Shown piece by piece: positions 10,878 to 22,240 of a stretch of 64,000 bases of DNA. How positions within the stretch are numbered: the stretch's first letter is position 1; the number at the start of each line of letters is the position of its first letter. The notes under the pieces are model-generated. The model saw only the letters and a program-made list of their open reading frames with translations, made no database searches and had not been told where the DNA came from. Source of the stretch: Achaetomium macrosporum (Eukaryota > Ascomycota > Sordariomycetes > Sordariales > Chaetomiaceae); assembly GCA_033296875.1 (NCBI GenBank), contig MU860004.1:1-64000 (forward strand), given 5' to 3'. The translations under genes and the position numbers were made by a program.

Positions 10878-12203
10878 ATTCACCTCCCTTCGTACACCTT
10901 ATTTTCGTTCTTGATAGCTTCGGATTCTGGCTTGTGCCGTTGGGAGAGGAGAAGCGTTTAATCCATAGTGTTGGGCTGGGTGGGCATACAAGGACAGACA
11001 TCATGACATGCTGTCTGGTAAAGGAGGATTTATCCGTCATGATGAGCAATTTATCGGGGCTTTGTCTGCTACAAGCTAGTAGCATCTGAATTCGATACCG
11101 GGCGAGATGTGAGATTCTGAGGTGTGATGTTTCAGATGGAACGAGGTGAAACTGTTAACTTGACCCTTTCTGTCTGAGCCTGAACTGGAGTGAGCATGAT
11201 GCAAGGCTGATTTCAAGCATCATCTGGGGTCCATACCATTTCGGAAACGGCCCGTTCAGGTCCACTCATCTCCAAGTGCCTGGCAGCTCGGCCGGACCGA
11301 TACGGACTGCTCGGCTGGCAGCAGTACATTACATCGGCGCATACATATATGATGACTGCGTCAACATATACGCCGGGCCATTGAGAACATATGAGATGTG
11401 ACGACACTTTGGACGGCAGCTCATGAGGAAGTGGCGAGTTGCTTCAAGGCTGAAGACCATAGAACGGTGAGTGCCTAAGCTTATCACTTAGTACTGTGGA
11501 CGTTCTACCACCATCTGCTGTGTCAACCTGGAATGCTTCTTGGTTAGTGGGTTGGTTGAGCTATGGAACCCAGGCGTCGGACCCGGAGTCTGCAGGCAGG
11601 CACTTACGTCTGCGTTGGTGTCGTCCAATAAATATAGGTAGTTAAGTGAGTAACGTTAGCCTGAAAACGGCATGTTCTGGCATATCAACTTCAAGACTGG
11701 GTGTTCGTGACAGAAGTTTAGATCGTAGCGCCCTGTACCTCTGCGTCGGTATCATCGGCTCGACCACCAAACCCACATTTACCGTCGCGTTGAAACCCCG
11801 GCTTCCCTTGTCTTGTGATAGGTGTTGTGTTCGTCGACGGGGTCTGTGCTGAGTTGACGAGTTAAAAATAAGTTGCCTCCGGTTAACGGGATTTCGCTGG
11901 CTACCGTTTACAGCTCGACCCTCGGCGTTGGTGATAACAGCCGGTATCTGCGCCTGGATACCTACGTATTATTGGGTCGGCCGTCTCTGACATTGCGGTG
12001 TGGACGTCATCACTTACCAGTTAGACATTCTCTACTTAGTAGTAGCAATACCCCTTTGGGTACGTTAATAACGGATAGCCTACCCAGCTTGTTCACGACG
12101 GGGTTTTCATACATGACATGTGACCAAAGATGAAAGGAAACGTGCTAATAACCTAGGTACTCTCCCCGGAGATACCCCGCTGTTGGAACATAATGATCTG
12201 CCT
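10878..12203. other. intergenic region, convergent 3' ends
   Basis: About 1.3 kb between two converging genes. It is AT-richer than the genes and has no long ATG-initiated frame with protein-like composition. I see no tRNA, transposon or clear repeat. Confidence 0.45.
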
Positions 12204-13823
12204 TTAGCTCTCTGCCTCGCGGGCCGCCTCAATCGAATGCTCCAGGATCGCGTTGAAGACCTCCACTGCGCCGTTTCGATGAGCCCACATCTGCGGCATC
12301 GTGTCCGGGTCGTCAGCGATATCCGGAGTTCCGACGGGCAACCGGCGCTGAAGGAACCGCCGTATCCGGATCCCCCACGCGCTTTTAGAAGCTAGCGCGG
12401 CGGGTGTGGCAGCCAGCTCACCAGCCCGGCCTCGGAGCAGCCTCGGTCCCGTGTCAAGCGGCGCGCCGCGCGCAATGAGTTCCCGGGCCAGCGGCGCGAC
12501 GCCGTCCCAATTCTCGAGCGGCGGGCGCCGATTCCCGCTGGGGTACGACGCCAGCCCGTGCAGTGCGGTCCAGCCCTCGTGCGTCACGGCCTGTGCGCTG
12601 GCGCCGTGCTGGAGGAGGAGGCTGGCTATAGAGCAATGGGGGTAAGATGGTTTGACGTTGGTCCGCGTCAGGGCGCAAATCAGAGGCGTCCACCCGTTGG
12701 CGTTGGCCGCGTTGACGTCTAGGCCGTGGCTCAGCAGGAATTCGACATTGTCTTCCCTCCCGCCGGCGGCGGCGTAGTGCAGAAGAGACTCGTCGTGGGA
12801 GGTGCGGAGGCGGAGGGCGTCCTCGGCATCGCGACAGGAGGCGAGGCATAGCTGGAGCTGCTCGAGGGTTCCCATGTGCGCGGCGGCGTGCAGTCCTGTT
12901 TCCCCTGCCTTGTCTGCCACCTCAGGCGACGCGCCGTGTTGTAAGAGGAGGCGGAGAGCGTCCATGGACGAATGAGATCTCTCAAAGAGTCTATGCAGCG
13001 CCGTTTTGCCGGTTTGGTCCTGTATGGTAGCATTCGCTCCCTTCTCGAGAAGCCCCCTTAGAGCACCGATAAGATGCCTTGAGTTCGCCGCGATGTGAAG
13101 GATTGGGGTTGTGCGGTTGAAGAGTAATATATCCGGATTCGCGCCGGCTTCGATGAGTTGACACACCACGCGCTGCTGCCGGAGATTGTCCTCGGCCGTG
13201 GTGATGGGTACGCGTGAAGGAATGCGGGCGACTGGCAGAATCGGGCTGTCGGTGGCACCCACTTCGAGCGCATGCTGGATGGCGTCGGCTTCGTAGGGAA
13301 CCTTGGCCAACAGCACGCCGACCACCATATCGTGCCATTCACCTGCAGCAGTGTTTAGCGCCTGACGCTTTTCGTCCATAGGCCAGCCGTCCCACATCTC
13401 AAGAAAGTCGGCGACCAGGTCTGCGTGGCCTTTTCCGGCAGCCACCGAAAGACAATTGCTCGATCGGGGTTGGGACCGACCGTCCGGCCCGACGAGTTGC
13501 CAAAGCAGACGAGCGATCTCGCGCTGATCAGCCTCGGCAGCAATCAAGAGAGGAGTGTAGTTGGGGGGTTCGTGAGACACCACCACCCTTGGGCTCACTC
13601 CGGCATCAAGAACCATCCGCACGGCGGTTTCGTCTCCTTTAAGGATGGCACGGTGGAGTGCAGAACCCATCAAAGTGTGGTCGTCGTCAATTGCTGGGCT
13701 CCAGATTTGCAGGAGTCGTTCTAGGTATTTTCGGTTTCCATATTTGACATAGGTGTATACAAGACTACCGAAGGTAGGCGGAGGTCCAGGAGGCACCAGC
13801 CTAGGCAATGTTGTCGATTCCAT
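12204..13823 (-). CDS. ankyrin-repeat protein
   Basis: Intronless 539-residue frame with an ATG at 13823. Ankyrin repeats are readable as HxAxxxGxxxxVxxLLxxGAxxx units: ALHRAILKGDETAVRMVLDAG (about 54-74), TPLLIAAEADQREIARLLWQL, LSVAAGKGHADLVADFLEM, TPILHIAANSRHLIGALRGL, TALHRLFERSHSSMDALRLL, TGLHAAAHMGTLEQLQLCL, SLLHYAAAGGREDNVEFLL, TPLICALTRTNVKPSYPHC, and a last TALHGLA unit near 430. The repeats cover most of the protein. There is no signal peptide, membrane segment, NACHT or kinase domain. Such proteins act as intracellular binding scaffolds; the partner is unknown. The C-terminal 80 residues are not repeat-like. Confidence 0.85.
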   Translation of the reverse strand: MESTTLPRLVPPGPPPTFGSLVYTYVKYGNRKYLERLLQIWSPAIDDDHTLMGSALHRAILKGDETAVRMVLDAGVSPRVVVSHEPPNYTPLLIAAEADQREIARLLWQLVGPDGRSQPRSSNCLSVAAGKGHADLVADFLEMWDGWPMDEKRQALNTAAGEWHDMVVGVLLAKVPYEADAIQHALEVGATDSPILPVARIPSRVPITTAEDNLRQQRVVCQLIEAGANPDILLFNRTTPILHIAANSRHLIGALRGLLEKGANATIQDQTGKTALHRLFERSHSSMDALRLLLQHGASPEVADKAGETGLHAAAHMGTLEQLQLCLASCRDAEDALRLRTSHDESLLHYAAAGGREDNVEFLLSHGLDVNAANANGWTPLICALTRTNVKPSYPHCSIASLLLQHGASAQAVTHEGWTALHGLASYPSGNRRPPLENWDGVAPLARELIARGAPLDTGPRLLRGRAGELAATPAALASKSAWGIRIRRFLQRRLPVGTPDIADDPDTMPQMWAHRNGAVEVFNAILEHSIEAAREAES

Positions 13824-14556
13824 GGTGCTCTACTGCGAATACGGAATACCTTACCTAAGGTACAGTGCAGCGATGTTTCCGGGTTCGAGCGATGGGGGTG
13901 AAATGCCTGGCTTGAGTTGAGATGAAGAGGTTTAAACTTGTCCGGTTGAATCGCCGGCACAGCCTACCGTCAAAGCAATATCCCAAGCTCGGAGTATACA
14001 AACCTTGGTCGAACGTTCGTTGTAGTCGCTCTATTGCCACAATAGCAGGGCCTGGGAAAAATACGTCGGGACCAGGTCGAGCGTGGGTTAGTTTAGGAAA
14101 GAAAAATCGGGGGAACGGGCACGGCATTTTCCCGGTGTTCGTGCTTCCTTAAAAGGCTTAAATCAGCCGACCACCCTCTGAAAGATGGAGGTAAAGTTGG
14201 TTGATTTTCTCGAGGTGGGATGCGTACGATGCGAAGCCCAGAGCCGTGCGTAGAAATACGAAATACCACAGCAGCTCCGTACCGACGGTGGGACCCACAA
14301 AAGATGGCTAAAAACACTGGTGGTTGCACCTGCATTCAAGTTTCAACACACCTCCACCTACACTAGTCCAGGATGAGGAAGTGGGCCCACTGCTACAAAA
14401 CGGATCGCACGACCATCACGCCACATTCCTTCTTGGAAGCGCTTCTACATTTGACAGTGACAGTATCGCGTTGGATCAGCCCAGAACATACCGGCCGGAA
14501 GCGGCAACAGAACTCCGCGCCAGCGCCAACGGCAATTGAACACTGGTGAGGGAAAC
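13824..14556. other. divergent promoter between the ankyrin gene and the SREBP gene
   Basis: About 730 bp shared by two genes reading away from each other. It has purine/pyrimidine-skewed leader sequence next to the SREBP start. Frames upstream of 14557 lack an ATG, so the ATG at 14557 is the best start. Confidence 0.5.
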
Positions 14557-17500
14557 ATGGCCGACCGCGACGAAATTGCCGGCCTGGACGCCGGCCTGGA
14601 CGGCTTTGAACTTGGGAATAGCACGCTGGGAGATGGCAACAACCTTATGGATGGTTTGATAGGTAGCGGCTTCGGCAATCCATCTGCATCAGCTACCGCT
14701 GCCTCTTCTACGGGGGGCGTGAATGCCGCTCCCGCAGGTGGGACTCCTTTGGGCTCGCCTACGGCTGTCACCGCCTCATCCCACCACCAGCAGCAGCCCG
14801 CTTTCTTCAACCCCGTCGCCGCCTCGCAATGGGTCTTCCAAGACACACCACCGTATGACTGCCCCGTTGGTGCTGCGCCGCGGCAACAGTGGGAATTCCC
14901 GCTCAACCTGAACCAACCACTTCAACAACAACAACTATCTTCGCATCTCCAGTCCTCCGCCGCTCCCGCTGTCGACCGGAATATCGCGCCTGTCACTGCT
15001 GCGGCAAATGCTCCCTCGGTAACTTCGGCTTCTGCGCATACTCGCAACGTCCAGAATACGCTCACGCCCGCGCAGCGTGAGCTGCTCAAGACCATCGCCA
15101 TGCCCCAACATCTTCAGTACAGCTCGCCCCGGAGTGCCGGCGGCAGCCCGGAATCGGCTTCGAGTGGCCAAGATATCAAGGCCGGCGCCTCGTCACCGGA
15201 GACCGCCGAGCCCTCCAAGACCAATAGTCGGAAACGGAAGTCTTCAGCCGAGGTGGATGATGACGACGATGACGACGAGCTTGAGCAGCCAGTGAAGAAG
15301 ACGGCGCATAATATGATTGAGAAACGGTACAGGACTAATCTCAATGACAAGATAGCAGCTCTGCGAGATAGTGTCCCGTCGCTCAGGATCATGTGCAAGA
15401 GCGCGCGGGGAGAAGACACAACCGAGGACAGAGAGGAGCTACACGGTTTGACGCCTGCCCACAAGCTGAACAAGGCGACGGTAGGCATATTGAATCATTT
15501 CTCTCACTGCGCCGGTCTGATAGTTGCTATCTAGGTCCTCAGCAAGGCTACCGAGTACATCAGGCATCTTGAGAAGCGAAATAACCGCCTAGTGGAGGAA
15601 AATAACAACATGCAAGCGAGGATTGCAGCATTTGAGAAGCTGTTCATGGCCGGTGCCATGACTGGCCAGTTGCCAAATCCTCTCCAGCAGCAGCCACCTA
15701 CGCCGATCCAATACCCCCAGGATGCCACGCCTTTCTTGGGCACGCCACTGGGAACACCGGCGGGACCGGACCCGCCGGGAATGATCCCCATCCCAGACGA
15801 CATGAAGCGCATCCTAGCAGCCCAGCAAATGAACGCCGGCCGCCCCTACCCAGTGCCGGCTCAGCACTTTACGCAGAATCCCGCGCTATTGCGGCAGCAA
15901 CAAATCCAACAGCAGCAGCAGCAGGCGCAGGCGCAGGCGGGCCGGTGGAACCCGTACCTCGGAAAGCTGATGGTGGGTTCTCTGGCCGGCCTGATGCTGA
16001 TCGAGGCGCTCGCCGAAACGGAGCGGAGCAGCGAGACGACTGATGGACGTGGTCTCTCCGTGCTCCCCGTTCGGTATTTGACGGCATTCGTCCGATCAAC
16101 TCACCTCACCATCGGAGGCTACCACCTCTCGGCGATGGACTTGATTGCAAGTCTGAGACTGCTCTCACTGATGGGTTTTCTCTTGTGGCTCGCCTGCTCG
16201 TCGTTCATTGACACATCCGTCTTCCGACCCTCCAACAAGTCGCAACGCACCACTTCAGTGGTCGAGGCCGTTCCGTCTCTCGCCTCGCCGATCCATGTCA
16301 GGAGACAGGCCTGGCTCACCGCTATCCAGACTGTCTGGGTGCCAAGACACAATTTCTTCCTTGAGGCTGCTGCTCTGTTGCTCAAGACGGTAAAGTACAC
16401 CTTGAGGAACGTGGTTGGCTCCCACGGCTACCTCACACTTACCGGCCTCAGCGAAGAGCAGGAGGCCGCGCGGATCAAAGCCTGGTCAATTGCGCTGGAC
16501 GCCCAGCTCGCGGGCGGCGACGTCGAGATCAACAAGAGCCGTCTCACACTGACCTTGATTGCCTCGGGCACTCTGCCGGATACCCCACTCCGACTGATGC
16601 TCAAGGCCCTGCATGTGCGGGTCCTGCTTTGGCGGTTCAACGACGCTTGCCTGGTAGCCAACCTGATTGCTGCCAAGCTGGCCAGGTCGAGATGGGACGA
16701 AGCCAGGCAACTGAACCGCATCCTCAACTCCCTCCCCGAAGGCGAGAAGTCCCCTGACGATGCCCTCCCGGAGCACCTAGCCGCCTTGCTCGAACAGGAA
16801 TGCGACGAAGTTCTCAACGACGACATCATCCAACGCGCGCATAACCTCGCCTGGAACGAGCCCACCACTTACAGCGTAGTCAGCAAAATTGACGGCATGG
16901 ACACGGTCGTCGACGACGCCGCCGTGCGCTCGCCCATGGACGCCGTCGCAGCATGGTACTCCAACCTAACCCTCCACCGCGTCCTCGTCAACAGCCTGCG
17001 CAAACCCCGCGACAACTCCGGGTCCGCCGCTGCAACAGACGACATCGCGCTAGCCGTCAAAGTCGCGCCCATTGGCTCCAACGCCCAAGTCCGCGCGCTG
17101 GTCGCCCGCGCCGTGCTCGCCGACGGCCGGCGCGGCCCGCACATCATTGCCGCGCTGCAGGCTCTCGGCCCGGACAGACACACGCAGTATCAGCACAGCA
17201 ACAGCAGCAGCAAAGGCGCCGTGCCCCCGCTGACGGCGGCCGTCCCGGACCCGGACGCCCGCATGGCGCTGCGCTGTGCGATGGGCATCGCACAGCTGCA
17301 GAAGTTCGAGCGCCCGCCCCCGGAGGCGTACATGGTGATCGACTCGATCCTGCCTGTCGGCGCCGATATCGAGTCCATGTCGCTGCTCGCCTACACGGCC
17401 GCGTTCCATCTGATGGAGCACTTGTGGCGGCACAGGGTGGCGAGGGAGATGTGCTCAAGGACGCTGGAGCGCTTGGCGGGGAGCTTGAGGATATGGATTG

Positions 17501-17661
17501 GGAGCGAGACCGCCGGCGGGGAGAAGGTTGGGGTTGAGGAGGCCATGCGCAAAAACATGATTGAGCAGTGCTTGCAGGTCGCGCGGAATGTGGTGGGGAT
17601 GGTGGCCGATCCGGGGTACGCGAGTATGGAAGACTGTGACGGGGATGGGGAGGGATGTTAA
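14557..17661 (+). CDS. srbA/sre1-like: SREBP-type membrane-bound bHLH transcription factor
   Basis: Two exons, 14557-15480 and 15535-17661, with a 54-nt intron (phase 0) inside the helix-loop-helix, give 1016 residues. Residues 1-240 are a Gln/Ser/Ala-rich activation region. A run of acidic residues (235-243) leads into the bHLH (about 247-325): KKTAHNMIEKRYRTNLNDKI, with the tyrosine in EKRYR that marks SREBPs, and LSKATEYIRHLEKRN as helix 2. A Gln tract (about 426-445) precedes two membrane segments at about 450-468 and 514-534. The C-terminal half (SHGYLTLTGL onward) matches the DUF2014-type SREBP domain. In fungi such factors are cut from the ER membrane under low oxygen or sterol and activate ergosterol, iron and hypoxia genes. 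Length and order are typical. Confidence 0.95.
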
Positions 17662-18926
17662 ATCTGACCTGGAAGATGCTGGCTTATCTACATGCTTACC
17701 TACCTGTTTAACAGGTGTGTTCCGATTGTTTCACTATATTTCTTTACTGCTCCCCTTTTTGACACCTTTCCTGCTCCTCTTCCCTGTCCTGGCTTGACAG
17801 TCGGTTGCAGTTGTCTACGACTAATGTTCTTATTCATTTCATTGTGCTTATTGCTTCTCCATTCTGCATTTGCTTTCTTCATATAGAATGGCGATGGCGT
17901 ATATAGGGGGTTCAAAGGCTTGGCGGGGATATATAGGAAAAAGGGAAAACAGCGAGATGAGTCTCGAGATAGTAGGAGGCAAAGCACCAGCAACTAGCGC
18001 GCTCACTGATCAAGAAAACAAAAGGGTGAAATGCTGTTCTATTCCGAAAGTGCGATGGAGTTACCTGGGCTCAGCTACTGTCAGCTTTGCAGGTCATTAT
18101 TATGTCTAGTCTGATCAGGGCTGTGTCGCCTTCTCGCTCTCAAGCGTGGGTGGGAACAAAAGGAGGAAAAAATGGCTGATAGCTAAAGCGGTCGTTGAAA
18201 TCAAGATAGAAGAGATGATGGCAATGGCAAGAAAATAAACTCCGCTCTCCCCTTTTGACCAAAATTCTTGGTCTAATCTTGGTCTCTGTAGGTAATCAGC
18301 GCGTGGAATGGAGTCAGGGGTAAATGTGTCTTGTCGAGAATATATGAAGCACTAACTGACATGAGCATCGCAGCTAGCACTTGCCACTTCCAGGAATCTG
18401 GCTGGTCGATCTTAAGATGGCACAATAGTGGTATTTGACTGTGCGAACTCCGGTCGAGGCAAAGGTGCTGTCTCTCTTACAGAGTCGCCAGAGCGGAGTG
18501 TCTAATGAAATTTGTGGAATTCTGACAGAGACCAAGGAAGTCTTTGGCCCTTGGCTTCTGCTGGAGTGACATGGAGGACAAGAGTGGTAATCGGGTTCTG
18601 GATAGCAGGGACACAAAGGTTGACAAGGATTCAATGGTGACAGTACGTTTGAATCTAGACAAGTTTAGAGCCGTTCGTCTACCAGAGCGAAGGAAGTGTC
18701 TACGGAAACTAAAGCTATGCCTCCATATTCATGGTGCCTAAGACAAACGAGAGAGTCCAAAACTCCAACTCCAACCAGCCGTCACGAAATGGGAAGGTGA
18801 GATGTGGAGGGTACGGTACAATCTGGCCCTTTGGTATCATTTACCCTGTATCTCTATCAATCTGTTGATACATCACAAACTCCAAGAAAAGTAACGGTTA
18901 ATGGTGCTGATGGTTGCTCATTGAAG
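17662..18926. other. intergenic region, convergent 3' ends of the SREBP and deaminase genes
   Basis: About 1.26 kb holding both 3' ends. It has T-rich stretches at 17700-17880 that fit 3' untranslated sequence. Small frames here have no domain signatures. No RNA gene is recognised. Confidence 0.45.
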
Positions 18927-20298
18927 TCAAGCTGTGATACTTGTCCTTGGAACGGAGTTATGCAAGGGTTGCTGGTGCAGTTGCTGCTGCTCCGGATTAG
19001 GGGTCAACCGCCGCAGCAGGGCCGGGTCTTCCATCCGCTCCGCCATACGGTCCGGTACGAGATCTGGAGAGGCAGAGCGCGAGCTCACGGTGTATTCGGC
19101 GTCAGAGTTAACGCGAAGGTGGCGCGGAGCGAAGTTCGGCTCCGGAGAGGGAGAGCGGGAGCGCACGGGATACTCGGTGGCCGGGGTGGCTCGCAACAAG
19201 CGCGAGGTGGTCGGCTGCGGAGAGTGGATGGTCGGAGCCGGGAACTCGTCTGTAACGATAGTTGTGGGCACCGTGGCCGGCCCGGTCCGGACCTTGGAGG
19301 GGAGGATCTGCTCAAATCCTTGGGCGCGGGCCACTTGTTCAATATCCTTGAAATACTAGAGAGAGAGGCGCGTTAGAGGCGAGGGATAGAAGACCTCGAG
19401 AGGATCTAATTACCTTGACAGTCTTGACCTGCAACTCGAGCGTGGCATCCTCATCGCAAACGATCATGGAATGGGGGTGCAGTTGCAAGGCGGACAGAGT
19501 CCACATGTGGTTGACGCCCTGCTCGACGCAGCGCTGCAGAGCGAGGGCTTTGCGGGCGCCGAGGGCCATGACCACGACTTCGCGGGCCTCTAGGACTGTT
19601 TGGACGCCTACGGTTAAGGCCATCTTGGGCACCTTGTCCATGTCATTGTCGAAGAAGCGGCTGTTTGCAAGGATGGTGCCATACGCGAGCGTCTTGACGC
19701 GCGTCCGGGAAGCCAGGCTGGAGCCGGGCTCGTTGAAGGCAATGTGACCGTCCTCCCCCATGCCGGCCAGGAACAGGTCGATGCCGCCGGCAGCCTTGAT
19801 CTTGGCCTCGTACTCGACGCATTCAGCCTCGAGGTTGGGCGCATTCCCGTCGAGGATGTGGACATTGCTGGGGTGGATGTTGACGTGTGAGAAGAAGTGC
19901 TTCCACATGAAGGAGTGGTAGCTCTCTGGGTGGTCCCGAGGAATGCCGATGTATTCGTCCTACAAGGGACTGGTCAGCGTGCTGCTGTGGAGGGATGCCA
20001 GGAGACTTCAGCTCTTACCATGTTGAAAGTCACGACGTTTTCGAACGAGACCTGCCAAATATTCCGTGTAAGCATGACGCCGTCTACAGACTCATTGGAG
20101 TCATTGTCTTCGCCGTACCTCGCCAGCCTTGTACTTCTCAACGAGCACTTTGTAGACACCGAGAGGAGTGGACCCTGTTGGGAGGCCGAGGACGAAGGGA
20201 TGTGCTGGGGTCGGAGCGAAGTGGTTGATGCGGTCGACGATGTAGTTCGCGACGTGGGCACTGGCCGCCGCCGCATCTTCCCGAATGAAGAACCTCAT
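18927..20298 (-). CDS. nagB/dam1-like: glucosamine-6-phosphate deaminase/isomerase
   Basis: Four exons (20298-20119, 20051-20019, 19959-19414, 19355-18927) give 395 residues. The enzyme converts glucosamine-6-phosphate to fructose-6-phosphate and ammonia, the last step of GlcNAc use. Motifs: GLPTGSTPLGVY (phosphate/substrate loop), VSFENVVTFNMDEYIG (catalytic Asp72), GMGEDGHIAFNEPG (137-150, with Asp141, His143 and Glu148 in the same numbering as E. coli NagB) and GARKA. The catalytic domain ends near residue 260. The remaining 130 residues are a Ser/Pro/Arg-rich tail with two related blocks (EYPVRSRSPSPEP and EYTVSSRSASPDL). It is divergent from the kinase gene across a 1.9-kb promoter, which fits co-regulation by the cluster regulator. 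Exon 2 is only 33 nt. Confidence 0.95.
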
Positions 20299-22218
20299 CT
20301 TGGCTCGGACAAGGGCACGGGGAGAGGAAGGAGAACTGTTAGGAGAGGTTGACAGGGCTTGGAAGAGTAGGGGAGCAGTGAGTGTGTAAGGTAGGTATGT
20401 GTGTAAGAACTAAGCAGAGACTCCCTTGGGAATATCTGGTTTGGCAGAGTAAGGTAGAGAAGTTGTGAAGCAAAACAACGATCAAGGGCGTCCCATATCT
20501 AAGAATGTCAGCGAGACAAGGAACATGTGACGGCCAGCGTCACCAGGAGGTCATCGACCGCTGTCCGGGAACTACTATGACTGGGCCTGCCGTGGGCCAT
20601 ACTGTGGTACTGTGTACCACAGCAGGAGTCGCCGGGCCTGCCGGGCCTCGAGGAGCCCGGTGCTGGAGCTATGGGGCCACAGATGGAACGTTCTGCAGTT
20701 GCTGATACACAGTGGCAAAAGAACGTGCGTGGGAGGTTGGACGGGGACAGGCCGGCGATGCAAGGCCTTTGATCCGTCGACCGGAGGGTAGTGACGGTTG
20801 TTGGTATCCAATGGCAGCCGAGAGGTGAGGGCCTGCCGGGCCGCTCCGAGTCTGGTCTCGAGACCAGCCAAACCATTAAAGACAAGTGCAAGGGCTCCAG
20901 TCACGCAATGTCATCCGTAGCAGGTGCGACTTTCGTGGAGGGCAGGCTCGACTTCAATGCTCTGCGGGCCCAAACCTCCACCTGTCACCCGTTTCAATGT
21001 CGCGCTTTTGCCGCCCACAGCCGCGCAAAGACGACTATGAAGGTAGATAGCTCTGTCACTATGTCAGTGCTGCCGCAACGTTTGCTGGAAATTGAGGCTG
21101 ATGGAAAGTAGTCAGCCTTGTGGTCTGCAGCCGATCCAAATCACAGCGTCCAGATTACGTGCAGCTGTGGTTGCTGGGCTTTGTTTCAATCAAGCTGCTT
21201 TCCCAGTTTCCAGACATGCAAGGTTAAGCTTCTGTGTGGCCCGTGCACTCATAGGGCCCCACAGTGCCGCAGCCCCGCCAGCCCGATCGACAACCGCTCC
21301 CGTCGCAACTGGCACATGGAACTGGAGCCGACCCAAGGCAACGTTACGTCCCCTCTGTTCCGGGCGGAGGACCGCAGCGTGGCCGGGATCCATCCCAATC
21401 TCGCCGAGATGGGCAAGTGCTCCTCTTTTTGGAGCTTTTCTGCGGCGACGGGCACCAGTGTTGTGGGCGCTGCGTCCGGTGGTTCCCTCCTCTCGCGTTC
21501 GTCGCTGTCTGCGCATTGCGAGTCGAGGTCCGCACAGCAACCACAAGTCCACAACTCCCTTGACAACGAGGCCCGTTCGTTACACGGAAACGAACCCCAC
21601 AACAGCTCACGATTGGCCCACGCTCGTTACCCCTGGATTTCGGCCTCTCTGTCGCCATCTCGTCTATCATCTGTCTCAGACGTTTTGCCTGTTCTCGAAC
21701 TGGCTGTCAATCGCTATTACGGACCCATCAACCGAAAGCCCCCACACATCTGACGAGTCTCTCCTGTAGCCTCTGCGTCTCTCACAATAGGTAAGGTCGC
21801 GCTGCTGTCCCATCCGCGCGCCTCCCGCTCTTGCACGGCGGCATCGGGCAGGTTCCATTTTTCCGTGACAGCCTTTTTGCGGCCGCGGTAGTGGTGTGTT
21901 TACTTGGCATGCTGCGTGCCAATTGCCATAGTAAGGTAGTGCTGTGCTCGCCAGTCCATGTCTAACCAACAACGTCCAGTCCAGGCCGGCCAGCACTCGT
22001 CTACCCCCCTACGGATACCTAGTCTGCCTTCGTTAACATCTGCGGATACCTCCTTCGCAGCTATCTTATCCGGAAAGCACTTCGTATAGCAGGAATGTGC
22101 CTCCCTTAAGGTTTCAACGCCGTTCTTCCTTACGCTGCTCTCCCCCCATTCCGGGTATGACTTAAAGTAAGACCCTGTCCGCCGCAACTCCATTCGGGTC
22201 TATTAGTGTCATGCAGCC
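20299..22218. promoter_or_regulatory. divergent promoter of the deaminase and GlcNAc-kinase genes
   Basis: A 1.9-kb shared upstream region. Open frames inside it (for example 21118-21753) have no domain signatures and are cut by no plausible splice sites, so I treat it as regulatory. It contains a perfect 9-bp dyad (20602-20622) and repeats of CCTGCCGGGCC near 20637 and 20832. Confidence 0.5.
20602..20622. promoter_or_regulatory. perfect 9-bp inverted repeat with 3-bp spacer
   Basis: CTGTGGTAC then TGT then GTACCACAG, about 300 bp upstream of the deaminase start. It could be a binding site for a dimeric regulator or merely a chance hairpin. I did not find the same dyad in the other cluster promoters. 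Confidence 0.3.
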
Positions 22219-22240
22219 ATGCCACTCGTTTCTACCATGA
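22211..22240 (+). promoter_or_regulatory. nine-codon uORF overlapping the GlcNAc-kinase start
   Basis: An ATG at 22211 opens a nine-codon frame that overlaps the main ATG (22219) out of frame and ends at TGA 22238-22240. This stop overlaps the in-frame Met7 codon of the kinase as ATGA, a layout that could allow reinitiation at Met7. Whether the transcript includes 22211 is not known. Confidence 0.4.

Noticed and set aside
21092..21769. Two overlapping frames of 211 and 225 residues in the deaminase/kinase promoter
   Set aside because: No domain, biased composition and overlapping each other; position between divergent starts fits leader and promoter DNA.
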